64,000 nt of DNA from Crotalaria pallida (GCA_037953625.1 CM075652.1:77467501-77531500), one strand, 5' to 3'. Shown: positions 9,034 to 20,324, counted from the first letter of the stretch. The notes: generated by a model not told the origin, from the sequence alone. Numbers and translations: made by a program.

Positions 9034-10830
9034 TCATTTGGTTGACTTAGGTATCCAAGTGGTCTTGGGTCCTTTGTTGTTAGCATGAGGAGAAGTCCCC
9101 TTAACAATCCAAATATATTCACCGCTTGGTATACCAAATTTCTTTATATTACATTTATTCGTGGTATGCCCAAAGATTCCACAATAATGACAAGTTGGGT
9201 TTTTAGAAATCTTATTCTTTGAAAATCCACCAACTTTGCGATAATTGCGTTTCTTAGGTTTGGTATAGCCAAGACCGGATCTATTGCTATTGTTCCTTTG
9301 AGTTGAAAGCAAATGATCTAAAGAAGTATCTCCTTTCATGAGCCTTGCAAGTCGATCATTCAAATTAAAAACTTCTTTTTCCAAAGACTTGCAATTTTCA
9401 CAAGATGGAGTCTCATTTGATTTCAATTCACAATTGCATGTAGAGTTTGCATAAATGAGTTCAAGAGTTTCATTTTGAAGCTTAAGTTCTTCTAAATCTT
9501 TTTGAAGTTCAATTATCTTTTCATGTTGCTTCATTATGAAATTCTTTCTTTCAACATTTATTTTAGCAAGTTTCTTCAACTCTTTATGCATCTCTACATA
9601 CACATTGTACAATTCATTGAATGAAGGAGAATTAGAACTTGAGCTAGCATCGGAAAGATAATCTACCTCATTGACGTTCTCACTTGATTTAATGCTCGAA
9701 GATTCATCTTCATCAAGCTTTGTCATTAAACATAGATTTGCAAGTTCTTCATCATCCGATGAGCTAGATGTTGATTGACTCTCCACTTCATCCCATACTA
9801 TGTAAGCCCTTTTTCCTTTAGAAGAATTGAATTTTGAGTTGTCACCTTCCGACTTCTTAGAATGAGTTGGACAATTCGATCGATAGTGACCAAGCTTTCC
9901 ACATCCATGACACTTGATGTGATCCTTGTTAGTCTTATTTCTTGGTTGTGAGTCCTTAGAATCTCTTTGTCTATTTCTATTAAAGTTCCCCTTTTTCTTA
10001 AGGAACCTACCAAGCTTTTTAACTAGCAAGCCAAGGGTCTCATCATCTATATCGGAGTCCGAGTCATCCACTTGAAAGTTTTCCTCTTGTGCCTTAAGGG
10101 ATTTTGAAGTTGATTTAAGAGCTATCCCCTTTTTCTTCCTATCGGCATCTTCATTCATGGATAACCGTCCAAGCTCCATTTCATGCTCTTGAAGCTTTCC
10201 GAATAGAGTTGCTAAATCAATTTGATCCACGTCTCTAGCTTCCATAATGGCCGTCACCTTAGGTTGCCATTCCCTGCTAAGACATCTCAAAATCTTATTA
10301 ACAACTTCACCATTAGATATAACTTTTCCAAGTGCAGAAAGATGATTAATGATATGAGTGAACCGCTTTTGCATGTCACCTATGTTTTCATTAGGTAACA
10401 TACGAAAGAGTTCATATTCATGCATGAGTGTATTTAGCCTAGCCCTTCTAACCTCCGAAGTGCCCTCATGTGTGACTTGTAATGTGTCCCACATTTGTTT
10501 AGCATCAACACATTGAGATACTCGAAAGAACTCATCATAAGAAAGAGCGGACGTGATGATATTTTTAGCTTTTAAATCAAATGCAACTTTCTTCTTATCA
10601 TCATTGTCCCAACTCGATTGTGGTTTGACCGAAACAACATCATTTACTTTCGTTTGAGGAACAAAAGGTCCATTCTCTATGGCGTTCCAAATTTCCATAT
10701 CTATGGCTTGAATAAAAATTTTCATGCGGACCTTCCAATAAGCGTAACCCTCACCACTAAATAGTGGAGGACGATTAATGGAAGTTCCTTCACCACCGAA
10801 AGGATTTGAAATTGAGCCCATTGTTTCCAA
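9034..10830 (-). CDS. gag: Copia gag, 598 aa
   Basis: The N-terminal PPLFSGEGYAYWKVRMK block and the following 200 residues are the UBN2-type gag of copia elements. Two CCHC knuckles are visible, CHGCGKLGHYRSNC in the middle and CHYCGIFGHTTNKC near the C-terminus. A long charged and coiled segment (about residues 400-470) lies between them. The start METMGSISNPFGG is about 50 bases inside the PBS, which suits a first start codon. The frame ends with TGA at 9034-9036, fifteen bases before pol opens in another frame. About 600 residues with two knuckles is larger than most copia gags and fits SIRE-type elements. Confidence 0.92.
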   Translation of the reverse strand: METMGSISNPFGGEGTSINRPPLFSGEGYAYWKVRMKIFIQAIDMEIWNAIENGPFVPQTKVNDVVSVKPQSSWDNDDKKKVAFDLKAKNIITSALSYDEFFRVSQCVDAKQMWDTLQVTHEGTSEVRRARLNTLMHEYELFRMLPNENIGDMQKRFTHIINHLSALGKVISNGEVVNKILRCLSREWQPKVTAIMEARDVDQIDLATLFGKLQEHEMELGRLSMNEDADRKKKGIALKSTSKSLKAQEENFQVDDSDSDIDDETLGLLVKKLGRFLKKKGNFNRNRQRDSKDSQPRNKTNKDHIKCHGCGKLGHYRSNCPTHSKKSEGDNSKFNSSKGKRAYIVWDEVESQSTSSSSDDEELANLCLMTKLDEDESSSIKSSENVNEVDYLSDASSSSNSPSFNELYNVYVEMHKELKKLAKINVERKNFIMKQHEKIIELQKDLEELKLQNETLELIYANSTCNCELKSNETPSCENCKSLEKEVFNLNDRLARLMKGDTSLDHLLSTQRNNSNRSGLGYTKPKKRNYRKVGGFSKNKISKNPTCHYCGIFGHTTNKCNIKKFGIPSGEYIWIVKGTSPHANNKGPKTTWIPKSTK

Positions 10831-10882
10831 GTAAAAAGGATCTTTTCGAAAAAGCTTTTTAAGGCTCGGATTTTTCGTCCGA

Positions 10883-10894
10883 GCTCTGATACCA
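10883..10894 (-). promoter_or_regulatory. Primer binding site (initiator tRNA-Met)
   Basis: On the minus strand TGGTATCAGAGC lies two bases inside the 5' LTR. This is the standard complement to the 3' end of plant initiator methionine tRNA used by copia elements, and it fixes element polarity. Confidence 0.93.
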
Positions 10895-10896
10895 CT

Positions 10897-12427
10897 TGTT
10901 GGAAACCAACAAGCGGCTCAATATAGTCTAGAGGGGGGGTGAATAGAATATTGAAGCCTTATTACAGATTTTTCGTCCGCCTAAGAGAATGGTTTTATGA
11001 AAATAAATTTTCTTAAGAATTCAGTTCAGATTACTCGAGTAACTCAAGCCTTCACTCGAGTAATACGCAACCAAAAATAATTTCACTCGAGTATTCAGCA
11101 AATCACTCGAGTATTACGAAAGCAAATTTTAAATCACTCGAGTAACAGAAAACCTACTCGAGTAATGTTTATAAACTGAAAGCAGATTACTCGAGTGACA
11201 AGAACTTTACTCGAGTAAACTGGGTAAAATTCAATTTAAAACTTAGTTTTCAATGGAGTTCTTCAAGAATAACAATGCTATGATGATTCAACAAATTATG
11301 AATGATTAATATGAACAATTTCAAGTAATATTAACATGCAATTTTAGATCAATTGAGTAGAATTAAGAAAACCCCAATTCTAACCTAAAAATGCAAATGT
11401 TAATGAATTAATGAAATACAAGGAATGAAAATAAAAAAGACACAAGGATTTATCCTGGTTCACTTTCACCCACTTGAAAGCTACTCCAGTCCCCTCTTAA
11501 ATCAAGAGAGATTCTTCACTAGAAATCTTCAAATGTAGATTTTACAATGTTTTAAGATGCAACTAGATTCTTAGTTCTCCTATCTTAAAACCCAACTCAA
11601 AGTGTGTACCAAACACTTTGATCTAATCTACCCCTTTTGAGTATTCTAGATTTCCTTGCTAATTGATTGAAGATGCTTCCAACCAATCCTCTTTTCTTGC
11701 TTTGATTTGATCCTCAAAGTCTTCCTTGTGAGATTCTTCACTTGTGTTGAAACTTCAATGATGCAATCACAAATTGCAAATCTTCAACAACCACTAAGAA
11801 CAAAAATATGATCTCAAGAATATTTGAACAATGATAGAAAATAGAGTGAAGAATGAATAGTTCTTTGTTGAATCTTGATAGCTCTTGAAAGATGTAAAAT
11901 AGCTCTTGAATTACTTTTCAAAGTGTATTGGAAAATTGTAAGAATGAAAGTCTCTTGCTTTGAAAGAGAAAATTAAGTCCTTTTAAAATTTTCCCAACAC
12001 TGATTGAATTACTCGAGTAAACCAAACAACGTCACTCGAGTGAAACATGTCAGATTAAGTTACTCGAGTGATGTGTAAACCATTACTCGATTAACCTGTC
12101 AGAACATAAATTACTCGAGTGAACCAATACTCATTACTCGAGTAAACTGATCAGAATCTGAATAAAAACAGAGTTTTTCTAAAATGATTTTTCACAAGCT
12201 ATTTAATCAAGATTTAAAGTATCTTCACTCTTAATCAGACATTATTTAAATATTCTTAAAATCACCTAAGCTACCCACACCAATGAGATGCATTGCATAA
12301 AATAAAGATTACATTGAAATAGAATTAATAAAAATCCTAATTCTAATCTTCATGTGGTGTAGCTTGCTTGTTGCCAATGTTGTTGCTTGGAGAGAGATTG
12401 TTAGCATCAAAACATGAGAATCCTACA
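10897..12427 (-). repeat. 5' LTR of the copia element
   Basis: This is the upstream LTR in element orientation, 1531 bases, TG...CA, with the same 13 CTCGAG palindromes as the other LTR. It is followed on the plus strand by the target duplication TGATA (12428-12432) and then by the rest of the interrupted host LTR, which ends at 12520. Confidence 0.95.
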
Positions 12428-12966
12428 TGATACCCAAAACCTTCCTCAAATCTTGGAAATTCTTCCTAAATACTTGGCATAATTTCCCATTATGCTGAAA
12501 TAAAAATTTGGGATGTTACATACTCCCAATTTGAATATTATTAAATCTGAAAAAATACATGTTAATCTAGTAAATTATAATAAGATCAACAACAAAAATT
12601 TATAACGAAATTCTATTCACACATGGGAATTGGTGTTTTCACCCAAACAGAGCAAAATTTCAAATAGTCTATCTGAAAAATGAAAAAAAAAACCCTATTG
12701 GATAGGTTATTCGAAAATTTGTATAGGTGCATATAGAAATTCCTGGGTGTATATAGAGTTTCCCAAAATCTAGGTAGTAAATCCCAAATAGCGTCGCGGA
12801 GCGGCCACCCCCTAAAATGGGATAGCGGGATAGCGGATAGTGGGACATATATGTAATGCTAAAAGTAAAAAGTTTTCACTACATAAACACACATATATGT
12901 TGAAAAATTAAAATGCCCAAAATTAAAATCGTTGTAATATTTCAAAATTCAAATTCAAGCAAAAAG

Positions 12967-14909
12967 TAGACCAATTGCTTGTTGTAATACTATTTATAAG
13001 TATATTGCAAAAATCCTATCAAATCGATTGCAATCTATGTTGTCTTGGTTGGTGCAAGATAATCAAACTGCATTCATTGATGGTAGGAGTATTGTTCAGA
13101 ATATTCTGATAAGCCATGAGTTGTTGAGGCTTTATGGTAGAAGACATATTTCCCCAAGATGCTTGTTGAAAATTGATCTGAGAAAGGCTTATGATGTGTT
13201 GAATTGGTCTTTTATAGAGCAAATGTTGACAATTCTTAAAATTTCAAGGCAGTTTATTGACTTGATTATGACTTGTATAAAAACTGTGCCATTTTTCCTG
13301 GTTCTAAATGGTGCTCATTTTGGAAAAATCAAGAGCTACAGAGGACTAAGGCAGGGGGACCCTATGTCCCCACTACTCTTTGTTTTGGCCATGGAAATAT
13401 TGACCAGAAAATTGCAAGCTGCAATTGAAGCTGGTTAATCTTGCTTTTGCTGATGACATTATGATGTTTTGTAATGGATCTGAGGCCAGTGTGGAAATTC
13501 TGATGAAAGCCGTTAAGGAATTTTCTGAGAGTTCAGGTCTTTAAGCAAATAATGGGAAATCTCAGATTTTCATGGCATGAGTGAATGAGGCTACTGAAGC
13601 TAGGCTGCAAGAGATTACTGGTTTTTCCAAAGGATCGTTTCCTTTCAGATATTTGGGTTTGCCTTTATCTGCAAGAAAGTGATCTCCTCATACATGCCAA
13701 TTATTGGTGGATAAGGTTACTAGCAGAATCAATTCATGGAAGTCCATGCATTTGTCTTATCAAGGAATGGCTTAACTTATCAATTCTGTGTTGCTTTCCC
13801 TTCATGTTTATTGGGCCACTGTGTTCATCATTCCCAAGAGTGTGTTGCATCAGATTGAGCAAAAGTGCAGATTGTTTCTTTGGGGTGCTAATCAGAGTGG
13901 TAGAACCAGAGCTGTGCTTGGGATTTGTGTTGCAGGCTTAAAAAAGCTGGTGATTTAGGCTTTAAAAATATAATACTTTGGAACCAAGTAGCCTTGGGCA
14001 AGCAAGTGTGGCAGATTGCTTTGAAGAAAGACATCCTATGGTAAAGTGGATTAGCTTAGTTTACTTGAAGGGGCTGGATTTTTGGCATTATTAGGCCTGC
14101 AGCCAAGATAGTTGGCATTGGAAACAGATCATTAAGATTAGAGACATGTTCATGCAGTATTACATCAATGGGACCTGGCTTGGCAATTCAGAATATACTA
14201 TCAAGAAGGGATATCAGTGCTTGCTTGGTTATCAAGGCACTGTTATATGGGCTAAGACAGTATGGAATGCAGTCACAATTTAGAAACTATTTCATATTCT
14301 GGTTGGCAGTTCATGATAGACTCAAAACTAAAGCCAACTTGCTCTTTGTTGTAGATGTTGATCCAATCTGTGTTCTTTGTAACAGCAGTTTTGAAGATAG
14401 GGATCACCTCTTCTTTGATTGTCCTTGGAGCAGATATCTCCTTGAATTGGTTTGTAATTGGATTGGGATTGATTGCTGGTGCACCAATTTTCAGAGCTGG
14501 CTGCATTGGTTGTGCTATGGTTCCAGAAGAAGCATAGAAGACAAATTGTTGTTGCATCTTTGGCTGTTGTGCTATATCATGTGTGGACTGAAATAAATCG
14601 AAGGCTTTTTGTTGGGAAATCCAGATTGCCTTGTGATGTTTTCAAGCTTGTGAAGAAGGATCTTGCAATTAGAGTTCATGTTTACTTTTCAGATTATAGG
14701 AAGCTTTTTAATAATGTCATTGCTAGTCGAATTCAAGCTGAACTTTAACTATGTGTTCATGCTGAATCTTAGGCTTTTATGTTTGAGTTTCATGATCATT
14801 TTCAACCCTACATAGTAGGTGGGAAAATGTGACTGAACTTTTGCTTTTACTTTGATGTAATTTTGATCTGTTGGTAATGAAAATTTTTTCTTTTACCAAA
14901 AAAAAAAGT
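12967..14909 (+). pseudogene. 5'-truncated LINE (L1-type) with broken reverse transcriptase and zinc-binding tail
   Basis: Translation opens with the L1 block RPIACCN, then DNQTAFIDGRSIVQNIL, KIDLRKAYDVLNW and GLRQGDPMSPLLF, which are reverse transcriptase motifs. The AFADD-type active site (LAFADDIMMFC) follows in another frame at about 13440, so the ORF is frameshifted. Further on (14168-14748) fragments match the RT-associated zinc-binding domain (LCNSSFEDRDHLFFDCPW) and C-terminal segment. A terminal A-run at 14898-14908 marks the 3' end. The 5' two thirds of the element is missing, as is typical of aborted target-primed reverse transcription. It lies inside the hAT element, so it inserted later. 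No clear TSD was found. Confidence 0.85.
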
Positions 14910-14969
14910 TCAACAATTCAATTAACATCTGCTGGTGTTTTGGTACAAGATTGAGTATCATCCCTAATT

Positions 14970-15435
14970 CCTATTTGTGCTTCTTTGCTCTAGTAATACC
15001 ACCTGAAGTGACTTTAAAACAAAAGTCACATGTCACACTTTTCTGTTGTTAATGTCTTCCAAACTATTCCATTCCCAAGGCATTTCTAGGTGTTCACCAG
15101 TGGGTTTCACCAACCGACGAGATGCAACATTCAGGACGCTGGGATGACTGAGATGGTGGTTGAAGCCATGGCTATTTTTTTTTTTTTTTGGTATGGGATG
15201 AGAAGAAAAAAATAAGAGAAGAAAGAAAAAAGGCTATATGAAGAACAATGATGAAGGAGTGAGTGACTTTGTATTGGATAAGAAGAAAAGAAAGAGGAAG
15301 AAGTAAGAACCAAGAAGAAGAAGAAGAAGAAGAAGAAGAATGAGTCTGTAGACTCTGTAGTGTAGGTGTGGTGGGAAAACTAAAGAGTCCTTGCTCATGT
15401 TGAAGTTGAAGAGTGAAATGTGATTTCTTATTCAC
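14970..15435 (-). pseudogene. Possible captured gene fragment (leader plus start of a coding exon) inside the hAT element
   Basis: On the minus strand a CT-rich leader (15435 down to 15180, including a CTT run and a T-run) leads to an ATG at about 15167. The frame starts MASTTISVIPAS and then hits a stop. A one-base shift keeps it open for about 45 more residues (including the segment LEMPWEWNSLEDINNRK). It ends near 14985. The N-terminus, rich in Ser and Thr, resembles a plastid transit peptide. I do not recognise the parent gene. Leader plus first exon inside TE termini is what gene capture by a non-autonomous element would give. This is an inference. Confidence 0.4.
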
Positions 15436-15782
15436 TAAGGCTAGCTAAAAGCAGCATTTTGATTGTTTCACTAGCTAATAATGGGCCACAGGCCCAATTT
15501 GTTTAAAACTGAAATGGGATGTATAGTTTAAAAAATCATTAAAATGAGGTTCCGTTTTGAAAAACCCCATTAAAATGGGGTTCAGTTTTTAAAAAGAGCT
15601 AGGTTTCCCTGTTGCAAAGTAAATAGCAGCAACACAGCCGCGACGGCGCCGCGAATCACAAAGAAAAGCGACCGCTACGGCCGCGACGGGGAAGTGTGAT
15701 GCGACTCCCTTTTCCGTCGCATCGGCCACCGCTCCGCTATTCCGCTACCCTACAGGACGCTATTGACTACCTAGCCCAAAAT

Positions 15783-16582
15783 TAGGCAGTTTTTGAAATG
15801 TATGCGATAACTACTACATAACAGTTATTGCAACACATAAAACTACCTTCAGACTACATATTTTCCTAAAAAATTCCTAATACACAATTCCTAAATACAT
15901 AACCAATCACAGTTCATTAAGGCAATTATTTCAGTCATGCATAAATAAATCATTGACATCCATGATCCATGTTCAAATCATTTGGGATACTTGAGGCAGT
16001 AGAAAAATGCTACCTAACATTTTCAATGTTGTGATATGTGATTTCAACTTTGGGTTAATCAATCAATATTGTATCTTGAATCACAACATCAAGACCATAT
16101 GGAATGAATTATGGTTTAACCATATTTAACATTCTCCATAGTGAAGACATCCAAGAATCCAAAGAACCTTCATAGCTATAAAGAATTATACCATCAGTCA
16201 CACAATATACAAGGAAGAAGAAAATATTATTCTTGATTAAAATAAAAGAACTTAATCACTAAATAAATAACAACTACAAAGCATAGGGTATTCATTGAGT
16301 ATAACAAAGTTCCCCATAGCCGGTAAGTAACAAACTCTAGTACATAAATATTAAAGGTAGATTAATATCTGCCAAAGGCCTTGGCTCAAACAACAAATGT
16401 TTCTTCTATTATGACCTTATAAGTTAAAGTATGAAGACAAAAAATTGCAGTCACAACTTAGTTCCATCACTGAAAAGACCCTACATTTCATTCTATCATA
16501 ATCTCAAGTTGTTTTGTTGCCCTTGCTTTGGGATAATTGACAAGTTTTTGTTATTCACCTCTTCCTGGTGTTTTACCCAAGG
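15783..16582. other. Unassigned intergenic sequence
   Basis: AT-rich sequence without a recognisable coding or repeat structure on either strand. Nothing further can be supported here. Confidence 0.5.
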
Positions 16583-17060
16583 TTTTTTTATTTTGATAAA
16601 AGAATAAATTTATTAAGATGAAGAGAAAGAATTACAAAGACCGAGGATGACAGTGAACACTCCTAAACAAAAGAACAAAATATAAAACAAACATGGAAAA
16701 AGGAAAATCAGAGTAAAAGAGTTTCCCAATCCCTCAGCATATCTATTAGAGAAACCTCACAAAACCCCACAAAAAAGGCTATGTGCTTTGCAACAAATAG
16801 ACGCCAACTGCCTAATCTTTTCCCAAATCAAGTGATGTGCCAAAGAAACATTAAAAATGAGTCTATATCATGGCATAGACCATAAAATTTAGATTCTTCA
16901 CCGCACTACCAACACCATGAAAGTAAACCATCAAAATTTGGTCTAAAGACCAAGGAAACACCTAACATTCACAAAAAATCCAAATAAGGAGTGCCCAAAA
17001 GAACTGGTAGCAGAACAATGCAAAACCAAGGAAAAGTGCCTAACTCTGTAGCCAATCCTA
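16583..17060 (-). pseudogene. Truncated 3' end of a LINE
   Basis: On the minus strand the segment ends in an A-rich tail (ATCAAAATAAAAAAACC, at 16600-16583) after a TTTATTCTTTTATC block typical of plant L1 3' ends. Upstream it reads in broken frames like the C-terminal region of a plant LINE ORF2. No RT motif is left. Assignment rests mainly on the tail. Confidence 0.4.
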
Positions 17061-17076
17061 GTGGGATCCCACATAA

Positions 17077-17400
17077 TCAGGTCTGGTCCTGACATTCCAT
17101 TGGCCCTAGGGCGAAATAATAAATGGGGCCCTTAATCAAATAAATATTTAAGAACAAAGTTCGAACTAAAAATATTTACTTATAATTTTAGAATATCAAC
17201 TTACATGTAGCAAAAAGTAGCAATCATTGTATGAACTTTTTGTTGAATCTTGGAGCTTCATCTTCATCGTAAAATATATCAAGAGCTCCTCTTTGTGATT
17301 CTACCAATTGGTCTGCTAGTTTTCTTTTCTTTCTCTTTTCACTTCCTGACAAATATTTTTTAGGCAACATGTTTTGTAAAACGACGATAGAACTATACAA
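17077..17400 (-). pseudogene. Relic of a ZMYM1-like hAT transposase (N-terminus plus 3' terminus)
   Basis: The minus-strand ORF contains MLPKKYLSGSEKRKKRKLA followed by SQRGALDIF. That is the usual N-terminus of the plant hAT family annotated as zinc finger MYM-type 1-like (basic stretch then SQKGALDKF). About 130 bases further on, around 17090-17145, lies a GGCCCTAGGGCGAAATAATA block with a GGGGCCC motif. It resembles the 3' end of the hAT relic at 51111-52318. The middle of the transposase is absent, so this is an internally deleted copy. Confidence 0.5.
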
Positions 17401-17929
17401 ACACAAATCAAATAATATATAACAGGAATAATAACACCTGGAGATCCAACACGGTTCATGAATGTTAGGCATTTGCATTCTGCAATAGAAAACAATATAG
17501 TATTACAATAAAGCTTCAAATTTTTATTTTATTTTTTGCAAGTCAGAAAAATAATTAACAAATAACGAGTACTCAAATAGCAACAACAAGTTTGCATAAT
17601 ATTTAAAATTGAACATTTGAACCATGAATAGGATTATAGGAACATGAGATAAAATTATAAAAATCTAAAACTAAATAACTAATCCATGATTTTTGTTCTA
17701 TTCATATACTCAAAATTTCATATGTAGATTAAAATAACTAAATAACATTTCTGTTTGCTTGTTGTTATTAGCCTAGATGAGGTTATGGTGGGGTGTTTTT
17801 TCTCAAACCTCTCCTTAACATGGCTATAAAATTTACTTGATTCATCCAAAAAAAAAACAATTTCAAATAAGTAAAATAACCTAAGCAGCAAAACAAAGGA
17901 TTGAAATTGAACTATGAACCAGAGACAAC

Positions 17930-18170
17930 AGGCAGGAACCCAGCAGTGACCAACAAGGGTGTCGGTGGTGAGTGGTAGCAGCGACCAACTAAAAGGGCGG
18001 TAGTGGGCAGTGCAGCAAGCAGCAGCGATGAAAGTGACCACCAGAGCCAGCAGCGACCAGCAAATAGGGTGGCGGTGAGTGGCAGTAGCGGGCAACAAAA
18101 GGGACGATAGTGGGTAGCGCCGTCGCAGCAGGCAACAGCGAAGCAAGTGGCCACAAGGCAGCTATGAGCA
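17930..18170. repeat. GC-rich degenerate trinucleotide stretch
   Basis: CAGCAG, GGTGG and GTGACC blocks recur in imperfect order. The ORFs here on the minus strand (17718-18154) translate to repetitive Leu/Cys/Arg-rich sequence without a domain. A similar stretch lies at 50500-50700. Confidence 0.5.
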
Positions 18171-18220
18171 GTTAAACAAAGAATAGAAGATGAGAAGAGA
18201 AAATGAGTAAGAGTGAAGCA

Positions 18221-20324
18221 TTATTGGAAATTTGGGTGTTGAGAATGAAAGATATTCACTGTATCTCCTTTAGGTAATAGACCTTTAAAGCGATCACAAT
18301 GTAATATAGCTGTCAATCCTCCAGCCGAACATCCAGAGAGAATTGCCTGTATACAGACTCACAAGTTTTAGTCAGAAAATGAAAAAATTACTAAGGAGGA
18401 AAACATGGATAAGTAAAACACAAAGCTTTGCTCCTTGCACATTTAACAATAGGAAGCCCAGTGACTGAAGCATTACGCTTGAGCTGCTAAGAATCAGTCA
18501 TTTGCATTACAATTTACAACCAAGTTTTCAAACAATGGGATTTTCTGAACCCTTATCTAATGTATAGAAAACACCATCAAATCTGTAAAATCTTTATGAA
18601 AACTCACATTCTACTTTTTTGAGATGCATGGAATAACCAAAGAAAGAAAAAACAGAAGTTGCAAGTTCTAAATACATAATTTGTGTCAAAAGAAGGTGAA
18701 ACCCAAGTCTCCACCGTTACATCATATTAGGATTAACACAAGTATGGCTCTCTACTTATAAATAACAACTAAAAACTAGGTGACAAATACATGCAGCAAA
18801 GCATGTTAATTCCTCTCCACGATAATACATTAATACAAACTGCCCACATGGGACCAACAACATGAAAATTATGCAATATCTCAAAAAAAAAAGAGAATCA
18901 ATCAAAGAACAAAGAATTGAAGACAGATCAAAAACAGAGAATCAGTCAACACAATTCACCAAGAAAAGCTTGAAAAGAAAACACATCTTAGAAAACCAGA
19001 AGCATCCTCTTAGAAGAAGAAGGGGAGAGGGAGTTTTTAAGTCTAATCACTCTAACACATGTTTGCATGTTTTTAAGTCAACATTGCATTCACATACATT
19101 CGGCGAAATCCAAACATAATTGATATCTAAGTACCAATGTGGCAATGTCTCACTAGACCAACCATTTAAACAAGAACACATAGTAGTAAAAGGCAGAATG
19201 AATTCCATGCAGATTTGAAGACATTCCCTGAGAGACTGATCATACAGGGAAAAAAATTACTACTTGGTTTAATTTTGTTTGCATCATGTGTCATGATCTA
19301 TTGTAATTAATTTTTCTGTGGCAACCACTTAGTTTAATTTTGTTTGCATTGTGTGTCATGATCTATTGTAATTAATTTACTACTTTACTACTTTCAGAAA
19401 TCATTCTCACTCAACTTTTGTGTACTCTAAGAGTATTATTGTCAACCCAACAAAAACACAATGTGTGAAATGTATAACAACGCAGGCCATCAGATTATAT
19501 TTAAAATGTAATTAACATAATGTTTTCTAAAGAGAGGGCAATTTTGTTTTGGTAGCTCCTTGGGCCTACAAGTTGCTGTGCATATAATCCAACAAGGATG
19601 CTCAATGGAGAAAAACTAAGAGAAAAGTAATTGATGAAAAAGAGATTTAATAGTCAATTGATTAAGCCTTAAATTATATTATAAGACAAGACCTTACATT
19701 CATGGCAAAATACAAAAACAGAGGAAACAAGAAATAGAAGACCTATGTGAATTTATCAATTTTCCTAAGAACTCTCAATCATAGCCTCATCCTAAAATTT
19801 GAATAGCAATGCAAGGCCTGAAGCTATGTAAAGACTACAATTTTCCTTATCACCAGTAAATGATGCTCCATCACAGTACCTACTCAGAAGATGGACTCTA
19901 ATAATTAAAGCTTAATCTTGTAAAAGGGATAAAAGGGACAAATGATTAAACTGTAAAAAATGAGTTGTTCAAGACTTATATTATTGATGCCAGTTTGGTA
20001 AAAGGGACATACCGCCATGTGAACAATCCAGTTCTTATTTCCTTCTCCAGATCCCTTATAAAAGTGGTAAGCTGGTGCACAAGTTGTTAAACTTAAATTT
20101 CACAATTATCACGTAACATTACTAAAAACAATAGTAATGCTTGAGATGAAAACACGGTAAAGTATATTACAATCATACACAGCAAAAGTTCCTCAATCCT
20201 TACCTGCTCCTTTTGATGTTGCATCCTCAACATAAGTGATTGGAATAAAACCACCTTCTGTCTTTAGCAATAACAGCACAAAAACTAGAAGGTTTACCCA
20301 TTGGTCAATTATTTTGCTCTCCAT
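18221..20324 (-). pseudogene. Broken pectin acetylesterase (PAE, CE13 family) gene
   Basis: PAEs deacetylate cell-wall pectin and are secreted. Four exon-like blocks are recognisable on the minus strand. First, 20324-20204: an ATG, a hydrophobic signal peptide (VNLLVFVLLLL), then PITYVEDATSKGA, ending at a GT donor. Second, about 20075-20011: APAYHFYKGSGEGNKNWIVHM, matching the family's PAYHFDKGFG...NWLVH block. Third, about 19895-19830: YCDGASFTGDKE. Fourth, 18346-18221: AILSGCSAGGLTAILHCDRF, which carries the GCSAG nucleophile serine, then LLPKGDT and a stop. The CLDGSPP link, the GGGWC block and everything after the nucleophile exon (Asp and His of the triad) are missing. It is therefore a truncated pseudogene, bordered by TE debris. 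Confidence 0.75.

Larger units (their letters stand above)
1910..12427 (-). mobile_element. Complete Ty1/copia LTR retrotransposon, SIRE-like, recent insertion
   Basis: Two LTRs, 1910-3443 (1534 bases) and 10897-12427 (1531 bases), both begin TGTTGG and end CCTACA. By eye they differ only in a G-run of 10 versus 7. The flanking duplication TGATA is perfect (1905-1909 and 12428-12432). On the minus strand the order is 5' LTR, PBS, gag, pol, a third ORF, PPT, 3' LTR. Copia order is shown by integrase preceding reverse transcriptase in pol. Large gag, an extra ORF downstream of pol and several PPT-like C-runs on the plus strand (3446, about 3502, about 3581) fit the SIRE/Maximus lineage. Near-identical LTRs imply a very recent insertion. 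Confidence 0.95.
12770..15774. mobile_element. Non-autonomous hAT-type element with nested LINE
   Basis: A perfect 8-base duplication, CCCAAAAT, flanks the element (12762-12769 and 15775-15782). The ends are inverted: CTAGGTAGTAAAT on the left and, read on the other strand, CTAGGTAGTCAAT on the right. GC-rich subterminal blocks with repeated TAGCGG-like motifs lie at both ends (12790-12845 and 15635-15760). Eight-base TSDs and short TIRs are hAT hallmarks. No transposase is present. Of the 3.0 kb about 1.9 kb is the nested LINE. The rest includes the gene-like segment at 14970-15435. Confidence 0.85.

Noticed and set aside
15172..15435. 87-aa Ser-rich ORF on the minus strand
   Set aside because: The Ser run is a trinucleotide microsatellite in a CT-rich leader-like stretch. 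It is not treated as a protein of its own.
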